A DNA stretch of 64,000 nt from Lineus longissimus (taxonomy: Eukaryota; Nemertea; Pilidiophora; Heteronemertea; Lineidae): the NCBI RefSeq assembly GCF_910592395.1, contig NC_088314.1, forward strand, positions 17,459,998 through 17,523,997, read 5' to 3'. Below the pieces are notes generated by a model, which saw nothing but the letters and a program-made list of their open reading frames with translations, did no database searches and had not been told where the DNA came from. The stretch's first letter is position 1; every line of letters begins with the position of its first letter. Positions 46,107-58,476 of this stretch are shown here, one piece after another. Made by a program: the position numbers and the translations under genes.

Positions 46107-47205
46107 TCACATTAGTTCAAAAGTTATCTTTTACCTACCTCCGCGTCGTGAAATGACTAAAACAAGAAGCAAATATGTATTGACTCATAACACACAAAGC
46201 GTCTAATGCGTCTACTCGATTTTTTAGGAAAAAAATGATTATTTCAAAAGTTTTGTGCTATAATTGGATTTTAGCCTTTTGCAAGCATAACTGGGCGTTT
46301 TTCTAATTTGGTGATCACATAATTCGGCAATCACCAAGCAATGGTTTGTTGCAAATTAAAAAAGTTCCGTTCTTGAATAGTTGATATACCCATTTTCCCG
46401 TTATTTCCGGCCAACGGCAGGACGTAACTTCTCGCCATTGGGGGCGGTGTCAAATTACTGATTTTTCAAAACTAGCCTGGCTGGTCAGCGTGACCGGCGA
46501 TTTAAACCATTTGTCGCCCAGAGGAACGATTATAGTTGCAAGAAGCAGCGAAAAAACCGCTTGTTTTTGCCACGCTTGTAGGAATACCACACTAAAAGTG
46601 CGGATTATCAATATGCTCTGCGCCGTGAAAAATCCTTTTCCAACAACGTTCATCAATGATAAACCAATTAAATGGCGAAAAAATCAGTTTAATGTACCAA
46701 GTCGTCAGAAGTCACTAGGTCGACATTTCTCGGAAGCTTCTTGATCAGGTTCACAACGAACCCAAGGCTACACGTACAGCTTTCTTTAATTCTCTTCGAG
46801 CATGCATGAGCACTGCCTGGCTGACGAGCAGTCAAACTTCGACGCAAGGTGATTTAATTTCGACAGTGTTGCACAGAAATATCTTACAAGCAGAACAAAA
46901 GTTCACCTTGAAAGAAAACATCAAGAAACTTGCAGATGATCAGTTTGCTAGTTTCGGATTGCCTGCAAGGGAGGCAGATAGACTCCGATACCTGACAAAT
47001 CGATAACTACGTCCAAGAATTCAATTTGACGCGCAAAATACGTCGTGTTTGCAAACTTTTTATGGGCAGGAATTGAAGAAGAAAGTAGTATTTCAGCTAG
47101 TCAGGAGTAAAAACTTTTAAAATTGAAGTGGCAAACAGTTTAGTAGAAAATTTCTCTTACTTGAATGATTTATTCAAATAGCTTTACCAGCTCTAACCAG
47201 AAAAT

Positions 47206-47232
47206 GAACGAACGAGCGAACGAACGAACGAA
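47206..47232. repeat. GAAC tetranucleotide repeat, R4
   Basis: GAAC/GAGC units. Confidence 0.7.
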
Positions 47233-47636
47233 AAGGAAACTCCTCTCACTGTACGTCTCCAGGTGATACCTAAGGATCCTAAGCAGACTGTTGTCTTTAG
47301 CTCTCAGGGATCGCCCGGGGTCGAAGGATGGGAGGAGCTCAGATATGTCAGCAAGTCCGTTTTTGCTTTGTAGATGAGTAGCATAGCTGCCTTGAACACT
47401 GTACCTTTACAGATTGTAACCAGTGGAGACTTCTCAGCACGGTGGTAATGTGTTCGCGTTTAGATGTCCCTATAATTACTCTATGCTGCATGATTCTGCA
47501 CCTTTTGTAGCTTGTCAATGTGCCTTCAAAGAGTTTTCGTGGATTCATCCACCTTGCAACCCCCTACCGTATAGTTCTTTAAAAAATTTTGATTTCCTGC
47601 TGCCTACTATATCTAGCACTGAACTAGACGCAAGGG

Positions 47637-48464
47637 CCCAAAGCGCCGCGTAGCGGCAAAAAAGCGAAGCTGGCGAAACATTTATAACGGGTCACCGTCA
47701 CTTATTATCTATTGGACTTATAGCGCATTTATGGGGTTGCAACTATTTTGCTTTATAGTGTCACCAGGAAAGAAAAGCATGCGACCTAACGCCGATTTAT
47801 TTGTATAAAGTGATAATTGGAAGGTATATAGTAGGAAATATCAATAAAATAATCATTCCATGTCGTCGTTTGAGGGCATTTTTGATTGTAAAAAAATATA
47901 TGTGTACGTCACCGGAGTCTCTGCAATGATAATTTTATCACAGCAGTCTCGCGCAAGTAGAAGTTCTTTACCTATTAGTTCCTAACTTATTAGTCTCAAT
48001 GTCTGGCGCAAAGCCAGACGTTTTCCATTACGATTTCACTACGATGTTTGACAAGAAGGAGCAGTGCGCGAGATATGCTAATGAGCCGACTTCCCTCGCT
48101 TGAGTTTCAGAAGAATGTTCCATATCGCGCTAAGCTGACCACTGCTGACCACGACAGGCGTGCATTGGACTGGTACAGGTTGGAACTGAACATTGAATAT
48201 GCTTGTGGTGACGCTTTCTGATGAGAAGTTGGTCGCGACTGATGCAGTATCTTTGGACTTGTCCACAGCATCGTTCAATCATTGCTCTCTGAGCTGCCTT
48301 GATTCTGTACTTACCCAAATACAGAGACCAAATGCCTGTTGACTGTGCTTTAAGAGATACTGGCGCCATGCCTAGTCTCTCTTAAAGCACAGTCAACAGA
48401 CACCAACCCCCTCAGACTCAGAAACCACAAACGCCAAACCCTTCCTGCTACTTTAATACTTCTG
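47637..48464. mobile_element. Short cassette at site B, R4 (828 bp)
   Basis: Directly followed by the long cassette: the junction reads ACTTCTGGACGCAAGG with a single GA shared by the two copies. The internal structure matches the R3 short form. Confidence 0.77.
48336..48399. other. 26-bp-stem hairpin with one mismatch, R4 short cassette
   Basis: Arms 48336-48361 and 48374-48399. Confidence 0.7.
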
Positions 48465-51400
48465 GACGCAAGGGCCCAACGCGCCGCGTAGCGGCAAAAA
48501 AGCGAAGCTAGCGAAACATTTATAACGGGTCACCGTCACTTATTATTGGACTTATAGCGCATTTACGGGGTTGCAACTATTTTGCTTTATAGTGTCACCA
48601 GGAAAGAAAAGCATGCGACCTAACGCCGATCTATTTGTATAAAGTGATAATTGGAAGGTATATAGTAGGAAATATCAATAAAATAATCATTCCATATCGT
48701 CTTTTGAGGGCATTTTTGATTGTAAAAAATATATGTGTACGTCACCGTAGTCTCTGCAATGATAATTTTATCAGAGCAGTCTCGCGCAAGTAGAAGTTCT
48801 TTACCTATTAGTTCTTCACTTATTAGTCTCAACGTCTGGCGCAAAGCCAGACGTTTTCCATTACGATTTCACTACGATGTTTGACAAGAAGGAGCAGTGC
48901 GCGAGATATGCTAATGAGCAGACTTCCCTCGCTTGAGTTTCTGAAGAATGTTCCATATCGCGCTAAGCTCATCACTGCTGATTATGACAGGCGTGCAACG
49001 GTAGGTATCTGCTCCCCAACTTCCACCCTGATACGGTACAATAAGTTACCATTTGATGGGAATGGGAGAATGCCCTCACTGTGTATGGAGTCATAGGGAT
49101 AAGAAGACATTATTCATTAGTGTTGGTACAAGTGATTTTGCCCAAAAAGCATGCGCATTCAAAAAACAAAATATGCAAGGTAGGACCATGACGACGTGCA
49201 GAAAGTGCACTGGCCAGTGCATACCCTATGGCTATGTACTAGTAAACATGGTAAACATGGACAACATCATTATTCATCGGCAGTTCATTTTACTCCGAGC
49301 TTTTCCTGAAACATATAGCCATGATGATTAGGCCTACCATGTACCATGACCAATAACAGCACTAGATCATGATCATGTAGATGTCAACAAGATCATGTAG
49401 ATCTCAACAAGTTCACATGAACCGTATAATCCAGCATGGCGCATGTGGGGCATGCGTCTAAACCAAAGCCCCAAAATCACTTGTTTTGGTCTATTTCACT
49501 TGTGTTTCCCCTGTCTCCCAGTCCATAATACATTTACAGTTTACAATCCCCGATCATGGCCCAACAAAAGGTCATCGGTTGACTAAAGGAACACAACTGT
49601 TCAATGGATTTATAGTTGAATGCGATCAAACTACGTCTTTTCAATCGTGGATTGTAAATTTAACCCCATGGGCCTAGGGAAGGCCCTATAACAATACTTT
49701 CGACACAGTTATTATCTCCGCTGCCTCCACCATGTTACACACAGTGCTCACTGCTGATTCTAATGCGCCCCCTAGTCAAAGCAGGACATATGTTCTCCTA
49801 GGAATAGATCTCTTTCCAATATTTCGTCATTCCACTATCGTCATCACCTCATCATACTTTCATTGACATTACAGGCACACATCCACAGAGCACTCTTCAA
49901 ATCATCTACACAGTGGTTATCCAACTAGGATTATAAAGGTAATTTCTTAGCCCCGCACAGTGGGTTTCAGTCTTGGTAAAGGGGCACTATTGCTAGCAGC
50001 TAGGTAGGCAAGATAAAGTTAGCCGAAGTAGCCGATAGGGGTCTCTCACCCCTCAAAGTCCGTCACAACTATTCAAGCTTGTACAAGGAATACATGCAGC
50101 GCTGACTCTAACAAGACCCAATGGGAATGTCGCACAGTCATCTGTCAAAAACAAGACCTATGTTGTAGTATGATCTCTTGCCAATATTTAATAATTGCAC
50201 TATCGTCATCACCTCATCATACTTCATTGACATTACAGGCACACATTGACATAGACCACTGTTGCAATCAACGACACAGTCGCTATCCAAGTAGCATTAT
50301 AGAGGTAATTATCATTATCATACCTCATTAGCATGTGAACCAATCGCGTCGCGTCCTTTGCGATCACGGCAAAGCCTCATGGAATAATGTCTTTCACCGT
50401 TGAATAATTTTTCATATTCCATGCCTACAACTTCAATTTCTTCATATTCCATGGCTAGAAGTTCAATACTAATATAATATCCAAGATAAAGTTACAAGAA
50501 GTAGTCAATAGGGGTCTCTCACATCTCACTGTATGTCCACACTATTCACGCTTGTACGAGGAATACATTCAATGCTGAATCTAACAACACCCAGTGCCCT
50601 TACTCTGTATATTAGTCACTGGAAGATGGCCCATTTCACTCCTTGCTTCTACTTCACCTATAGTCTCATTGCAAACGCCTCAGTTCTATGATATCACATT
50701 CACTTTCAGCTGTCATGCAACGCAACAACTGTGCTATCTGCCATCGCACATCAACGAAGAAGTGCAGCCGCCCACATTCCACCTCACGTCTGTCCGACCA
50801 GCTGCAATCCTCGAGGACGCCCCACTGTACCACGATTTCACTACGATGTTTGACAAGAAGGAGCAGTGCGCGAGATAGGCTAATGAGCAGACTTCCCTCG
50901 CTTGAGTTTCGGAAGAATGTTCCATATCGCGCTAAGCTGACCACTGCTGACCATGACAGGCGTGCATTGGACTGGTACAGGTTGGAACTGAACATTGAAT
51001 ATGCTGGTGGTGACGCTTTCTGATGAGAAGTTGGTCGTGACTGATGCAGTATCCTTGGACTTGTCCACAGCATCGTTCAATCATTGCTCTCTCAGCTGCC
51101 TTGATTCTGTACTTACCCAAATACTAAGACCAAATGCCTGTTGACTGTGCTTTAAGAGAGACTGGCGCCATGCCTAGAGATATGACTGACCCCTATTGGC
51201 AAATTTGTATGACTTTATCTTGCCTACCTAGCTGCTGCCTATAGTCTCCCTTTAACTGCGGAACACTTCAAAGTCGTTAAAATGCCATGTTCCACCTTTT
51301 AATGTGTTCAGACCGCCATTTTCAAAATAATCAAGTCAGGACACTGCCTTCTTGTCTCATAATAAATTTTGCTTTCCTCAATAATAACATTTCTTCTTCT

Positions 51401-51620
51401 TCAATGCTTTCATCATTCCAAACTTCTCCTCCTCTGACTTTTACAGGGGTACAGTCATGGCAATCAAAACCCAAATACTGAGACCAAATGCCTGTTGACT
51501 GTGCTTTAAGAGAGACTGGCGCCATGCCTAGTCTCTCTTAAAGCACAGTCAACAGACACCAACCCCCTCAGACTCAGAAACCACAAACGCCCAACCCTTC
51601 CTGCTACCTTAATACTTCTG
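48465..51620. mobile_element. Long cassette at site B, R4 (3,156 bp)
   Basis: This is the only long cassette at site B; R1 and R2 carry theirs at site A. It is more like the R2 long form than the short copy beside it, including both 366-bp repeats (from about 49833 and 50197) and the inverted pair at 49995 and 51212. Confidence 0.77.
51492..51555. other. 26-bp-stem hairpin, R4 long cassette
   Basis: Perfect arms 51492-51517 and 51530-51555. Confidence 0.75.
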
Positions 51621-51715
51621 GATCCCGAACGAGTTGGGACATGTCATGCAGAGTTTCTGAGACCGGGTGCACTATTCAATAGATTGGTATAAAGAATGAA
51701 GACATTATCGTAATA

Positions 51716-51898
51716 ATGGCGGCGTCGGCATTCACTGGTATGGAGTGTGTGTGTCGGCCCGGTGAACAGCTGTTGCATTGTCCAGTTTTGTGTGTTTTTC
51801 CTGTTTTGAACAAAAATCAATATATTTCGAAAATGAGCTGGCTATACTTCATTTTTTGTCGCTTTCTTCTCGAGCATTGGCTATGGTGCTTCACGTGA
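51716..51898 (+). CDS. Short plus-strand ORF, copy 4
   Basis: As copy 2, with LNKNQYIS and FCRF variants. Confidence 0.22.
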   Translation: MAASAFTGMECVCRPGEQLLHCPVLCVFPVLNKNQYISKMSWLYFIFCRFLLEHWLWCFT

Positions 51899-52004
51899 AA
51901 ATCGGTATTTTTGATTTAACTCTGAGAACATTTTTTTAAATCGCGGTTTTTAGTGATTTGGGGGTCTGGTTTGAGATTTTTAGTTTGGGGTGGCCTCAAG
52001 TGCT

Positions 52005-52191
52005 CAGATTGAGCGTGACCCAAGGACATTTTCATCGGCACCAACAAACAGACTGTTACAGTAATCAGTCCAGTCTGGATATGACCGTTGGTGCACTAGA
52101 AGTTTTGTCGCTTCTCGAATAAGAAGCTTCGCATGCGGCTAATGTTTCGGATTTGAAATGTTGCAGACACTAGACTATATACCTTGTTAAC
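52005..52191 (-). pseudogene. Non-LTR retrotransposon RT fragment, R4 copy
   Basis: Same decayed form as R3. Confidence 0.7.
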
Positions 52192-52318
52192 CATGATATA
52201 TATTTCATATATTATTTTCGGAAGCCAATAAAGCGTAGTCAGTTGGTTCGTCATCGTAGTGCATGCAACATAAATCTCAGTTATTTGTATATGTGTTAGA
52301 ATCATCGCGAGTACTTAC

Positions 52319-53115
52319 AATCTCGTTTATATAAGGGCCGTTTAGACGACAGGCGAAAAGACCGCATTCGGATCGAATCTGGATGAATCCGGATTAAAAC
52401 CACCCAAGGCGATGGTACCTTTTTAGTCCGGATGCAACCACATTGATCCGGATCTTTTTGCGTTTACACGACGAAAAATTAATCCGGATTCGGGACGCAT
52501 CCGGATTTTTTCGCGTCGTCTAAACGGCCCTATAGCCTCTTGATCTCTTCTATTTCGAGCTTGGCACGGTAAATTGTCACTCTTGCAATTTTCCCCCCAA
52601 ATTCATTATATTTGCATTGCTTTTTACGTTTCCGGCATGGACTTGAACGATAGATTTTACATCCTATTACAGTTCCAATTGCAAATCTAGCTCTTCCAAC
52701 GACGACTCTACTTCGGATCAACCTCAGTGTCCTGCCATTTATTGAGGGGTTGCATGTTAAACTGGACATTTCGCATCTTAAAACGAGCAACAGCCAACTG
52801 GCAGCAAAAAGAGCCAACTCAAAATATTGTTTCCTGTTATCAGACCTGTTGCCTGTGAGACGCCGAAGACTTATATGAAGTTCAGTACCTTTTCTTATAA
52901 AAACAAATAGCGCGCCGTCTCCTTGAGTGATTTTCATTAGTCCGAAATCTGTCGCACAAACATTTGGTCGAATGTAGAGCATTATACTCATCCAACATGT
53001 CTCAAACAGTGCGACATCCGGTACTTTGACACATTGAAGGGATTTATGTTCATTGAAAGACATAACCTTCCCAAATAAAGAAGAATTGACGTATGACGCC
53101 TCCGAACTGAGCATT
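52319..53115 (-). CDS. LamG-like exon, copy 5, with MITE insertion
   Basis: The domain is complete up to EIKRL, then the frame enters the MITE at 52334-52531 and the original YERD codons lie beyond it. The donor downstream is GTAAGT (52313-52318) instead of GTGAGT, still a consensus donor. If that donor is used, the MITE becomes part of the exon. The central region is RLIRSRVVVGRA with GCKIYRS, unlike copies 1, 3 and 4. Confidence 0.65.
52334..52531. mobile_element. 198-bp MITE-like element
   Basis: The element has perfect 17-bp terminal inverted repeats (AGGGCCGTTTAGACGAC), which continue with an indel into GCGAAAA. It is flanked by ATA on both sides (52331-52333 and 52532-52534); all other units have a single ATATAGCC. 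Several ATCCGGAT-type motifs are scattered inside. The 3-bp duplication and size suggest a non-autonomous DNA transposon, perhaps PIF/Harbinger-like, but ATA is not the usual target of that group. Confidence 0.82.
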
Positions 53116-53299
53116 CTGAAAGAAAATTTGGCTTATTTTACTTGAGACCTTTTCAAATTATTGTATATAGTGGTGGATTGGCTCCATCGGGAATCCATTT
53201 GTATTCTAAAATCAAGGGACCTGTAGTCATTTCGGATTCCCCTTTGGCCAAAACTCTTTGATTTCGGTCCTAGTTTTGTCATATCCATTCAATGTTGCC

Positions 53300-53545
53300 T
53301 CAAGGACAGTAGGATTTTTGTGTGAGCCTAATGAAGACCACGTTTTTTCGTTTTGTACATCCAGGTTGATTTAACTTTCCATCCAATACACACAACCTAT
53401 TTTCTCTTCTGTTTCCAGGTTCTATTTGGTTAAAACACTGATAGCAGTTCAAACTGATGTCTGTATAATTAGAACTCCTCAACATAAAAACACCGGTTTC
53501 AAAGATTTTAGTTGCACATACATGTATTTTCACTTTTTGAAACAC
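53300..53545 (-). CDS. Cys-rich CYQC segment, copy 5
   Basis: 81-codon version with the same two-base deletion as R3. Confidence 0.36.
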   Translation of the reverse strand: MFQKVKIHVCATKIFETGVFMLRSSNYTDISLNCYQCFNQIEPGNRRENRLCVLDGKLNQPGCTKRKNVVFIRLTQKSYCP

Positions 53546-54250
53546 CGTTCACCGACATTCGAAATCCATACTACGCGTCGATATATCTGATAGAAATATG
53601 TATTGTACGAACCTGAGATCTGGATCAGAACCATCAAACGCCCAGTTGTAATCAGCTAAAGATTAAAATGATTATATTTATCGTATACTGGGCTGTTAAA
53701 AAGATCTCTCACGCATTTAGACTCTTTCACCAGTCTCCACCATTCACTCATTACGGAGACTGGTCCTTAAAGGCATTTCACTCATCACGAACTCAATGGG
53801 AATACCAGAGCGCTCAGTATCGACAATGCATCCACTGTATGCACTGAAAATGTATGGCTCGCCTCGGGTATATCAACGCGGCATCCTCGATCCTCCGCTG
53901 CGCGGCGGATAGGGTCGAGGTTCCCTGGACTACCACGCATTGTATCTAAACTTGAAATGGACCCGTGGAGAAGTACTTGTTTGAAGAGTGTGAAAAGGTG
54001 ATGGATCGATCATTTACACCTGTCCTGCTGTCGCGATGAGAACAACCATGAAATGACATCCGACGACGTTAGGACCTAGGTCTTCTGCCGATAAATGTTC
54101 ATCTCCTCAGGTGTATTGTAGTCAAGAACTGATTTGGTCATGTTTTTAGTTTCTGGACTTGCTCATCAAAAGTAGCTTTGGTCAGACATTGATCTCTTCA
54201 TGTTGGGATACCGGGCGCAACGTATAATATCACATAGGCACGCATGGTCA

Positions 54251-54577
54251 TTAGTGTTTGGATGCATGCCATACTCCAGCGCGGTGATAGAAGTCAAAAT
54301 GTCTGCTTTGGAGCCTGATTGTATACAACTTCCTTGGGTTCAGCAGGTCAGAAGGAACAGGCTGCTCTGCTGAAGTAAATATTTGAAAAGAAACAAAACG
54401 TTGCATCAGAATAACATGTGACCAACATCCGTGCCACATTTCAAGGCGATACAACGTCCCTAAGTGAGACGTAACTCGTCCCCCATCCAGTAGTATTATA
54501 ATAGAAGATATACATGTATAAGGGCAACAAAGGTTCATCTTTCTGTGTGCGTGTATCTTCTTGCATGTATGCCACAT
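54251..54577 (-). CDS. Uncertain coding segment (108 codons), copy 5
   Basis: Equivalent to 3606-3932; identical to the R3 version at protein level. Confidence 0.25.
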   Translation of the reverse strand: MWHTCKKIHAHRKMNLCCPYTCISSIIILLDGGRVTSHLGTLYRLEMWHGCWSHVILMQRFVSFQIFTSAEQPVPSDLLNPRKLYTIRLQSRHFDFYHRAGVWHASKH

Positions 54578-55111
54578 ACATGAACATTTTACACAGGGAA
54601 AATGTGTTTTTTAGACAAAATATCTAAAAGACATATATTTGACATCTATGATATAAGCCTATTACAGACATCAGCCAGTTGACTCTACAAATGTATTAAA
54701 CACTTGGCAGATGCAAATGTATTAGGCACCTGACACTCTGGCAGCAGAGGGAAATATTTCGAACGTTTCATTCTAAGCCAGAAAATCAACATTACACATG
54801 ATTAACAGATAATTGACGCTGGTATGCTGTAGAATTTTCGAGGGGTAAAATTTTCGTAATGTGAAATAGAGCTCTAGTGTTAGTCGCTGTATTGTAGATG
54901 CCTTATGATGTACTCAAATCAACTGTATCACTGATCCTAGAGAACACGAAAATTGGCATTAGTTAGGTCAAACTCATTTCATTCAGTGGTGCAAAAAGTG
55001 TAAGGTGTAATTACAGTCTAAATCACAATTGACATCCTATTTTGGGTTGCGGGCCGATATGAGCTAATTGACCAGCGTATACGCGGGCAATCTAACCCCT
55101 ACTCCGTATGG

Positions 55112-55444
55112 TTAACGATTATGAATCGAATTTGAATTCAACTTTCTGCAATACTGAGGTGTGGAATTATTGAGAAAAGCAAGAGATTTTCGCGGCAGAA
55201 TATTTTCGCGAGCCTGACCTACTTGCAAAATTCGGGAGGTTCTTGACATTTTCAGAACCTCTTGCGGTTCCATATGCGAAGCCCATACAAATTCCGTCTC
55301 GCAGGAATATGGTCCTAAATGGCCATCAAAAAGCTTACGTTTCAAAAGAGCCGTCGCCACAACTATTTGATACATGAATAAAAGCCTCATCCACGTTGTT
55401 GAACCCATTTTTAATTGAAGTTTATCCCGTTTGCTGGCAATCAT
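55112..55444 (-). CDS. Candidate first coding exon with hydrophobic leader, copy 5
   Basis: Leader and both ATGs intact, PQEVLK variant. Confidence 0.34.
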   Translation of the reverse strand: MIASKRDKLQLKMGSTTWMRLLFMYQIVVATALLKRKLFDGHLGPYSCETEFVWASHMEPQEVLKMSRTSRILQVGQARENILPRKSLAFLNNSTPQYCRKLNSNSIHNR

Positions 55445-56485
55445 TCTTAGTGCTACATCTCATCGACTATAGTCATTGATAGTTCTTGTCTTCGCGACCA
55501 GCTTCTCGCAATATCTAATTGCAGCAGATTTTGGTCTGTTTAGGAGGATTTTCTACTGTTCCCATCAGTCCAGAGTCGCGACGCAATTAGACGTTGATTT
55601 TCATGAAAAAAATGGTATTAAAATGCGGTAGATCAGAATAACGCGCGCCGTGATTTTCTCGTGAGAATCGCGGCATGTTGCCATCAGGTAGTTTGGATGT
55701 TCCTCCCGTCTGGTTGATTGTCTGTCCCAACGCTCGCCCGATCAGACAACGTCTATGCATGGATTTCCCAAGGCTGCCACTCCCTCAAGATGTTAGTGTT
55801 GTTGAACTATCTCCAAAATGGTATGGAAATTGATTGGAGGGGCCGAAGATCTTGGCTTGCTCACAAGGATTTCGTGATTGGTTGTGTGATACCCATCTTC
55901 TATTCGGCATGTCCTGAAACATGAATAGCTTTTCCTCATTGCGATATATGCCTTTTATGTAAATACTGGCGACGCACGCGCTCACATGTCAATATCCTAG
56001 CAAATACTGCAGAGAACCGTACTGAGCTTGTTGATACAAAATGCAAAATGCAAGTTAAAGACAATCATTTCTGTATCCTTTTTGATTTATTGATCCATTG
56101 TGAAACATTGATTCTGGTGAAATATACTAAATTAATGTGATAAGAAGTGCTTTATCAATAACAGATCCGTCGAATACATATTTGTACAATGACAACTGAA
56201 AAAAATGCCCAAATGCATAAGTCATACATTCGCACGCCTATGTACATGTATGCCGTGGACCCAAGGCTCATTCACAACTTTCTCTAACTTTCCTAGGATT
56301 TGTGATTTCGAATGATATTATGAAATTTGTGATTTTTAATATTGTGACCTAAATGTATATAACCATGGTCGGTCTGCAACACAATGAGTTGGTGACTTTG
56401 ACATAGACATCTGCAACACTTCATGCCTAATCTGAAGGTTAAAAGAATACAAATGTATATATCTGATGCATGTTTTCGATGAAGT

Positions 56486-56677
56486 TCACAGTTCATCAAA
56501 GCCTCTACCATGCTGGTGTGTGGATTCCCTTGCCAGTAGCAATAAGCCGCCGGAATAGTTTGTGCCTGTCGAAACTGAGAGGTGAATGGATTGCATACCA
56601 CCTCTCATCCCAAACTCCATATTAGCTTGATAACGAGGTTCAGGCGATTCTATTATGACCCGTCTCAGCACATTCAT
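56486..56677 (-). CDS. Uncertain coding segment, copy 5 (63 codons)
   Basis: Same as copy 2. Confidence 0.2.
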   Translation of the reverse strand: MNVLRRVIIESPEPRYQANMEFGMRGGMQSIHLSVSTGTNYSGGLLLLARESTHQHGRGFDEL

Positions 56678-57508
56678 TCAATTTGCAAGATCATGAATGC
56701 TCTCTTTCACTAAACGTAAAATGAACTCTGGGATTCCTAGTCAGAGAAGGCCAAAGAGAAAATGCTGAGGATGAATTTTCCGATGTTATTCTTTATTTTA
56801 AAACTAGTAATGAAATGTACAGATGGAAATAAAACGTATTATTTTCAGCAACAAGAGCTACTTGCCCTTGTTCCTGTATCACTTTAAAATGAAATTCAGA
56901 AATAATACTACTGAAATTAGTATTGTTTACTTTAGAAAGAAGTGATATAAAGACGAATATTCAAGAAGGAGTAAGCTTTTTTCCAAGTAAAGAATGTATA
57001 GCATACGACACCTAGTAGAAGCTAGTGTGCGGACATCTTGATCGGCCGCGTGATACATTCCGATACACAGTGTTTTACGCTAGCGCAAGATGTTCCGTAC
57101 TAGCTGCTGTATTGCGAGCTTTCCCGAATGAGAATTCAATTGAACCAATCACCTCGAGATGGCATTGAGTGTTACTTCTGTATGTCATGGGATCACACAG
57201 TCATATGAACAAGAAACCACTCTCGATGGAAGCTTGGCGGCCCACAGACAATATTGCAAGTACACGCCGGAGAAAAGGAAGATCATAAGATCATTGTGAT
57301 CGGGCCGAGGGAACTTCACGAGTCGGTTTGCCAAATCTACGATTTCTTTTTAAATGATGATGATTTTAATGTATTTAATTGCAATAAAACATGTTCTATT
57401 GGGTGGGCCACACATTCAGTGACACATGAATTCCCACGGTGAGGAATCGCATAATTTTCCCTCAAGACTCAAAAATAAAAAAGTATCAGGATACAGCACT
57501 GCTACATT

Positions 57509-57721
57509 TCATGGTGCAGTTTGATGCAGTTCATAAAAAAACTGTAAGACACTGTTGATAAATGTGTCACCAGTTGGAATTACTTTTGTTTGAACTAAAT
57601 TCATGAAATGACGTTTTTTTGGTAGTTTCATAGATTCGACGAACTCGATATAAAACGGGTTCCCTCGACTACACCATGTAGAAGATTTTTCCTCCGGGTT
57701 GACACTACTATCTATAGTCAA
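57509..57721 (-). CDS. Uncertain coding segment, discoidin-like hint, copy 5
   Basis: 70 codons; starts T-I-D-S-S as in R2. Confidence 0.27.
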   Translation of the reverse strand: MTIDSSVNPEEKSSTWCSRGNPFYIEFVESMKLPKKRHFMNLVQTKVIPTGDTFINSVLQFFYELHQTAP

Positions 57722-57756
57722 AGATCTTACCTTGATTTCTCAATGTTCCATGTTCA

Positions 57757-57922
57757 AGGTCAGAGGTCAAGGTCATTGTGAGGAGACTGACTTGTCATAT
57801 TTTATAGTGGGAAATATCTCGAATTGTCGGACAGACGGTAGTATGAAACTAAATGACATGTATGTTTGTGTTGTTGGGGCGTTCAATGAACTAATCCACT
57901 TCAAGGTCAAAGGTCAAGTTCA
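57757..57922 (+). promoter_or_regulatory. AGGTCA clusters, R5
   Basis: First cluster AGGTCA at 57757, 57764 and 57770; second with AGTTCA as its third half-site. Confidence 0.33.
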
Positions 57923-58020
57923 ATGTGAAACTTATATATCACATCTGATAATCGTAGATATCTCGACTTGTCCGTCATAGAGAAACATGAAACTTATTAA
58001 CGAATGTGCATATGATTATT

Positions 58021-58476
58021 TCAAATGCGGTATCGCTTGTTAGTCTTATTTCTTCTGATGCCTCCTCTCGTAGAAGATACATCGGTTTTCTTATTGTAAA
58101 AACAGGTCCTGCTGCTCATCCAGGTAGGGTTTGATTCGTCAGTTGTGAAGACAAATTTGGTATGTGCGCCCATACTCGAAGAATATTTTAGTGTTTCATC
58201 TTTACGGTAGTAATTCGTAACGTGACCTCCAAGGTTTCTCACCTGCAACATAGAAGAAACTGTAGGAGGTCCCACGTTAACTAATAACCTTATGAGGCTT
58301 CTTCGTTCATTTATCAAAAACTGGCGTCTTTTGCAACCGCACGATCGACGAAGTACAGTCCGAGTCACAATTGACATCCTTCCCGCTCGTACGCACGCGC
58401 CAATGATCTCTCTATGTTTCTCTACGCGCGACTTACGCGCGACCCATGCGCTAGATAGCGAGTAAAGTCGCGCCAA
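58021..58476 (-). CDS. Uncertain coding segment, copy 5 (151 codons)
   Basis: As in R2, with INERRSLIRLL as in R1. Confidence 0.25.
   Translation of the reverse strand: MARLYSLSSAWVARKSRVEKHREIIGACVRAGRMSIVTRTVLRRSCGCKRRQFLINERRSLIRLLVNVGPPTVSSMLQVRNLGGHVTNYYRKDETLKYSSSMGAHTKFVFTTDESNPTWMSSRTCFYNKKTDVSSTRGGIRRNKTNKRYRI

Larger units (their letters stand above)
39063..53115. repeat. Tandem unit R4, 14,053 bp
   Basis: Site A is empty (GA at 42994-42995). Site B holds a short and a long cassette head to tail. The terminal LamG exon carries a MITE. Removing these leaves about 9.87 kb. Confidence 0.92.

Noticed and set aside
46450-46656. Hydrophobic minus-strand frame starting MNVVGKGFF in R3 and R4
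   Set aside because: It is frameshifted or stopped in R1, R2 and R5 (for example TGA after NVV in R1), so it is not conserved as coding sequence.
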